DNA from: an uncultured Christensenella sp.
GTDB taxonomy: Bacteria > Bacillota > Clostridia > Christensenellales > Borkfalkiaceae
Length of the DNA: 64,000 nt
Assembly: GCA_910579525.1 (NCBI GenBank)
Contig: CAJTUK010000003.1
Location: 1 to 64,000, forward strand
Direction of reading: 5' to 3'
Shown here: positions 60,914 through 64,000 of the stretch, piece by piece
How the letters are laid out: each line of letters starts with the position of its first letter
How positions within the stretch are numbered: the first letter of the stretch is position 1
Translations under genes and position numbers: made by a program
The notes under the pieces: model-generated
Seen by the model: the letters and a program-made list of their open reading frames with translations, nothing else
Database searches by the model: none
Told to the model about the DNA's origin: nothing

Positions 60914-61231
60914 ATGGAAACCAAGCAGAAAGACATCTTCAGAAGACTGAAAGCATACAGCCACGGCTACTACGCATACGCTACCGAGGACGAGAAGAAA
61001 GCCTACGACGCAAAGATAGAGGCACTCAAGGCAAGGATACTCACCGATGTGGAACATGCACCTGAAATCATAGCTGAGGAAATGGCTGCCCACTATGCTG
61101 CAACGTACAGAGAGCAAATGAAAGGCAACTATGTAAGGGGATTAAAATGCACCCCCGAATGGAAAGCAATCGACAACATACTCGGCGCACTCATAAGCGT
61201 AAAGGTGCTGAAGGGCATAGAGAGCAAATAA
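60914..61231 (+). CDS. Hypothetical phage protein, paralogue of 58605
   Basis: A 105-residue protein; KDIFRRLKAYSHGYYAYA and ARILTDVEHAPEIIAEE align with the first part of the 58605 protein. AAGGAGG in front. The two copies mark a cassette duplication. Confidence 0.72.
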   Translation: METKQKDIFRRLKAYSHGYYAYATEDEKKAYDAKIEALKARILTDVEHAPEIIAEEMAAHYAATYREQMKGNYVRGLKCTPEWKAIDNILGALISVKVLKGIESK

Positions 61232-61245
61232 TCAAGAAAACAAAC

Positions 61246-61268
61246 AACCGCTCGAAAGGGCGGTTTTA
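61246..61268 (+). terminator. Rho-independent terminator before portal gene
   Basis: Stem AACCGCTC/GGGCGGTT (one wobble) with GAAA loop and short T run. Confidence 0.75.
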
Positions 61269-61290
61269 TTATTTCAAACAAGGAGGGCAA

Positions 61291-62598
61291 ATGGGATTAT
61301 TCGGACGAAGTAGGGACGCACCAAGGCGTGAACGGCGCAACGCACCCAGCAAAGAAATGCAAGACTTTATAAGGGGCGTGGATGTGGATATGCTCGGCAA
61401 CAGTAATAGCGGTGTGAGGGTTGACGAACTCAGAGCTATGCAAACCTCGGCGGTATATGCATGTGTAAAAATCCTTGCGGAAACGGTGGCAAGTCTGCCG
61501 CTGCATCTGTATAAAAAAGGCAAGGACGGAAAGAACGAATCGGCGGAACAGCATCCGCTGTTTTCTTGTCTTTACGAATTACCAAACGAGGAAATGACAA
61601 GTTTCGAGTTTCGTGAAACGATGATGACCTCGTTGCTTTTGTGGGGAAATGCATATGCAAGGAAAATCAAGAAGAACGGACACGTAACCGAGTTGTGGTA
61701 CTTGAAACCACAGAATATGACGGTCGAGCGTGATACGCAAACGGGCAAGATTAAATACACGTATTCGGACGATATAACGAACCAAACCTATGTGTACCGC
61801 CCCGAGCAAGTATTTCATATTAAAGGTCTGTCATTAGACGGGGTAACGGGGTTGAGCCCTATTTCCCAAGCAAGGGAAGCGGTTGGTCTGTCTCTTGCTA
61901 CAGAGGAATACGGGGCAAAATTCTTCGGCAACGGTGCAAGACCTGGCGGTGTGTTGGAACACCCCGGCATTCTTAAAGACCCCGAAAAGTTAAGGGAAAG
62001 CTGGAACAAAGTCTATCAAGGGACGCGGAATAGCCATAAGGTAGCAGTCCTTGAAGAAGGAATGAAATACCACACAATAGGCATAGCGCCCGAAGACGCA
62101 CAGTTTCTTGAAACGAGGAAATATCAAGTCAACGAAATTTGTCGTATCTTTCGAGTTCCGCCGCACCTTGTGGGGGATTTGGAACGAGCAACGTTCAGTA
62201 ACATTGAGCATCAGTCAATTGAATTTGTACAGCATACCATAAGACCCTGGCTGGTCAGATGGGAGCAGGAAATAAGCCGTTCACTCTTGGATGAGAAGGA
62301 ACGGCTTTTGTATTTCGCCAAATTCAATGTGGACGGCTTAATGCGAGGCGATTACAAATCGAGAATGGAGGGCTATGCAGTAGGACGGCAAAATGGCTGG
62401 CTGTCTATAAACGATATCCGCCGTTTAGAAGATATGTCGCTCGTGCCTGCGGAGAATGGCGGAGATGAGTACCTTGTCAACGGCAACATGATAACGGCAA
62501 ACCAGCCGACAGAAAACAAAGAAGGAGGTAGTAATGAAGGAAAGCAAAAGGGAACTGCGAATGCTCCCGATGAAGGAGCTTCGGATAGCGGAAAGTGA
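61291..62598 (+). CDS. HK97-type phage portal protein
   Basis: A 435-residue portal (HK97/phage_portal family): AVYACVKILAETVASLPLHL near residue 50, LYELPNEEMTSFEFRE, LLLWGNAYARKIKKNG, HIKGLSLDGVTGLSPISQAR and FRVPPHLVGDLERATFSNIE. It forms the DNA entry vertex. ATG 61291 is set by AGGAGGG and is far downstream of the nominal frame opening. The low-complexity C-terminal tail overlaps the protease gene by 65 nt. Confidence 0.93.
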   Translation: MGLFGRSRDAPRRERRNAPSKEMQDFIRGVDVDMLGNSNSGVRVDELRAMQTSAVYACVKILAETVASLPLHLYKKGKDGKNESAEQHPLFSCLYELPNEEMTSFEFRETMMTSLLLWGNAYARKIKKNGHVTELWYLKPQNMTVERDTQTGKIKYTYSDDITNQTYVYRPEQVFHIKGLSLDGVTGLSPISQAREAVGLSLATEEYGAKFFGNGARPGGVLEHPGILKDPEKLRESWNKVYQGTRNSHKVAVLEEGMKYHTIGIAPEDAQFLETRKYQVNEICRIFRVPPHLVGDLERATFSNIEHQSIEFVQHTIRPWLVRWEQEISRSLLDEKERLLYFAKFNVDGLMRGDYKSRMEGYAVGRQNGWLSINDIRRLEDMSLVPAENGGDEYLVNGNMITANQPTENKEGGSNEGKQKGTANAPDEGASDSGK

Positions 62599-63178
62599 AA
62601 GCGGCGGCACGGTAATTGAAGGGCATGCGGCGGTGTTCGACAGTTGGAGTGAAACACTCGGCGGAATCTTCCCGTTTAAGGAAATCGTCCGTAAAGGCAC
62701 ATTTAACGAGAGTATCGGTAAAGACGATATCCGTGCGCTGTTTAACCACGACCCGAATTACGTACTCGGCAGAAACCGTGCGGGAACGCTTGAACTTGTG
62801 GAGGATGAAATCGGCTTGCGTGTGCGAATAACCCCGCCCGATACGAGCTGGGCAAAAGACATTGAGACGAGTATACGCAGGGGCGATATCACACAGATGT
62901 CAATAGGCTTCATAGTCGAGGAAGACGAGTGGTCAACGCAGGACGGTATGGACGTGCGAGAGATTCGCAAGGTCAAACTTTTCGACGTAAGTCCCGTAAC
63001 GTTCCCTGCATACACGGCAACCGACGTCGGTGTCAGAGCTATGCAGGAATACGACGGATACAAAGCTGAACAGAGAAGTCAGGCGGAAGCGGCGGAGCAG
63101 GCGGCGGAAAGCGCAGCGAAGAAAGCAAAAGAGCAAGAAAAGCTCAAAAACTTAAAAACCAAATTCAAAAATATTTAA
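62534..63178 (+). CDS. HK97-family prohead protease
   Basis: A 214-residue protease: EGHAAVFDSWSETLGGIFPF (about 26-45), FNHDPNYVLGRNRAGTL (about 70-86, catalytic His) and MSIGFIVEEDEW (about 118-129, catalytic Ser), then the basic/coiled Ala-Glu-rich tail. It matures the capsid. AAGGAGG ribosome binding site. Confidence 0.92.
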   Translation: MKESKRELRMLPMKELRIAESESGGTVIEGHAAVFDSWSETLGGIFPFKEIVRKGTFNESIGKDDIRALFNHDPNYVLGRNRAGTLELVEDEIGLRVRITPPDTSWAKDIETSIRRGDITQMSIGFIVEEDEWSTQDGMDVREIRKVKLFDVSPVTFPAYTATDVGVRAMQEYDGYKAEQRSQAEAAEQAAESAAKKAKEQEKLKNLKTKFKNI

Positions 63179-63190
63179 GGAGAAAATAAT

Positions 63191-64000
63191 ATGACGATGA
63201 AGAAAGTGCTTGAAATGAAAGCAAAAAGAGAAGACGCCAGGCTCAAAGCAATGGCGGTTTTGAACAAGGCAGAGGCGGAAGACAGATTCCTCACCGAAGA
63301 CGAACAGAAAGAAATCGACGGTTATGAATCGGAAATCCGCTCGTGGGACGAAAGCATTACGAGAGCGGAGAGAATGCTGGCAATCGAACCCGAGGAAAGA
63401 ACGGTAATTGAAAAGCCCGAGGTTAAGCCCGCACCTCAGAAACCCGAAGAAAAGAGATTCGGCACTCTCGGTGAACAGCTCCTTGCGGCTTACCGTGCGG
63501 CAATGCCCGGCGGACATACCGACGAGCGTCTTTCAACGAGAGCGGCAAGCGGTTTGAACGAAAGCACCCCCTCGGACGGCGGTTTCCTTGTTCAGCAGGA
63601 CTTCGTTAAGGAACTCTTAAAGCGCACCTACGAAACGGGCATCCTTGCCAGCAAGGTTAAGAAAATTCCCATCAGCACAAACGCCAACGGACTGAAAATC
63701 AACGCCGTGGACGAAGACAGCCGTGCAAACGGTTCAAGATGGGGAGGTGTTCAGACTTACTGGGAGGCGGAGGCTGACGAGCATACGGGCAGTAAACCCA
63801 AGTTCAGACAGATGGAACTTTCGCTCAAGAAACTCACGGGTCTGTGCTATGCAACCGACGAACTTTTACAGGATGCGGCGGCTCTCGAGGCGGTTATCCG
63901 TCAGGCATTTGCCGAAGAGTTCGGATTTAAGATGGACGACGCAATCCTGTCGGGTAGCGGCGAGGGTGAACCTCTCGGTATCTTGAACAGCGGTGCGCTG
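63191..64000 (+). CDS. HK97-type major capsid protein (truncated by window end)
   Basis: An open frame of 270 codons to the window edge. The N-terminal coiled scaffold region (about 1-95, helical and charged) is followed by SGLNESTPSDGGFLVQQDFV (about 118-137), the typical start of the HK97 fold, and LLQDAAALEAVIRQAFAEEF and LSGSGEGEPLGILNSGAL. AGGAG ribosome binding site. The gene continues beyond base 64000. Confidence 0.93.
   Translation, partial: MTMKKVLEMKAKREDARLKAMAVLNKAEAEDRFLTEDEQKEIDGYESEIRSWDESITRAERMLAIEPEERTVIEKPEVKPAPQKPEEKRFGTLGEQLLAAYRAAMPGGHTDERLSTRAASGLNESTPSDGGFLVQQDFVKELLKRTYETGILASKVKKIPISTNANGLKINAVDEDSRANGSRWGGVQTYWEAEADEHTGSKPKFRQMELSLKKLTGLCYATDELLQDAAALEAVIRQAFAEEFGFKMDDAILSGSGEGEPLGILNSGAL

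Overview
The window reads as a mobile, defence-rich region followed by most of an HK97-type prophage, in a low-GC Gram-positive host (most likely Bacillota, gut-Clostridia-like). The basis is AT-rich DNA, strong GGAGG ribosome binding sites, TTGACA/TATAAT-type promoters, an InlB-type B-repeat protein and P27-terminase/HK97 phage genes. No rRNA, tRNA, CRISPR array or insertion sequence was seen. Family calls were made by eye without database searches.

Region 1 (1-7640) is restriction and cassette recombination. The type I motor subunit gene hsdR (712-3834) is flanked by promoterless HsdS specificity cassettes: one half-HsdS before it and one long ORF carrying three target-recognition domains after it. 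All four cassettes are bounded by the same short DNA repeats. A tyrosine recombinase (5586-6509) follows directly, so this is probably an hsdS shuffling locus; hsdM and an intact hsdS would lie upstream of the window. The first 127 bases of the window are repeated exactly at 3798-3924. An Mrr-like type IV endonuclease (6630-7640) follows.

Region 2 (7772-30436) is a second phage-type integrase followed by a 21.4-kb, 14-gene, tightly coupled operon with a clean promoter (8885-8913) and large palindromes. It encodes a ClpB-like AAA+ ATPase, a zinc-ribbon protein, a long coiled-coil protein, a NrdG-like radical SAM enzyme, a P-loop GTPase, a 945-residue GTPase-associated membrane protein, a membrane-anchored B-repeat/Hint protein, a transglutaminase-fold protein, a zincin-like protein, a VirD4/HerA-like ATPase and a membrane partner. 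It resembles, but does not plainly match, the GTPase-centred NTP-dependent conflict systems predicted in bacteria. It is the best candidate here for an undescribed system.

Region 3 (30457-33325) is a junction of degenerate and small genes: a truncated ASCH domain, a possibly frameshifted XRE gene, three small zinc-ribbon proteins and a strong terminator.

Region 4 (33326-64000) is a prophage on the + strand. It has early regulators, an SNF2 helicase, an HNH-fused protein, a zinc protein, a primase-helicase, an iteron-like region, a VRR-NUC nuclease, an ArpU/sigma-like regulator, HNH, terminase small subunit, several DNA methyltransferases, a PP-loop/MetK fusion, a phage sigma factor, a divergent XRE repressor, terminase large subunit, portal, prohead protease and a truncated major capsid gene. 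Between the core genes are nine copies of an almost invariant promoter-like element. Eight of them also carry a covarying mini-hairpin just before the ribosome binding site, and each drives a small unknown gene. This is probably a phage regulon, perhaps read by the phage-encoded sigma factor.
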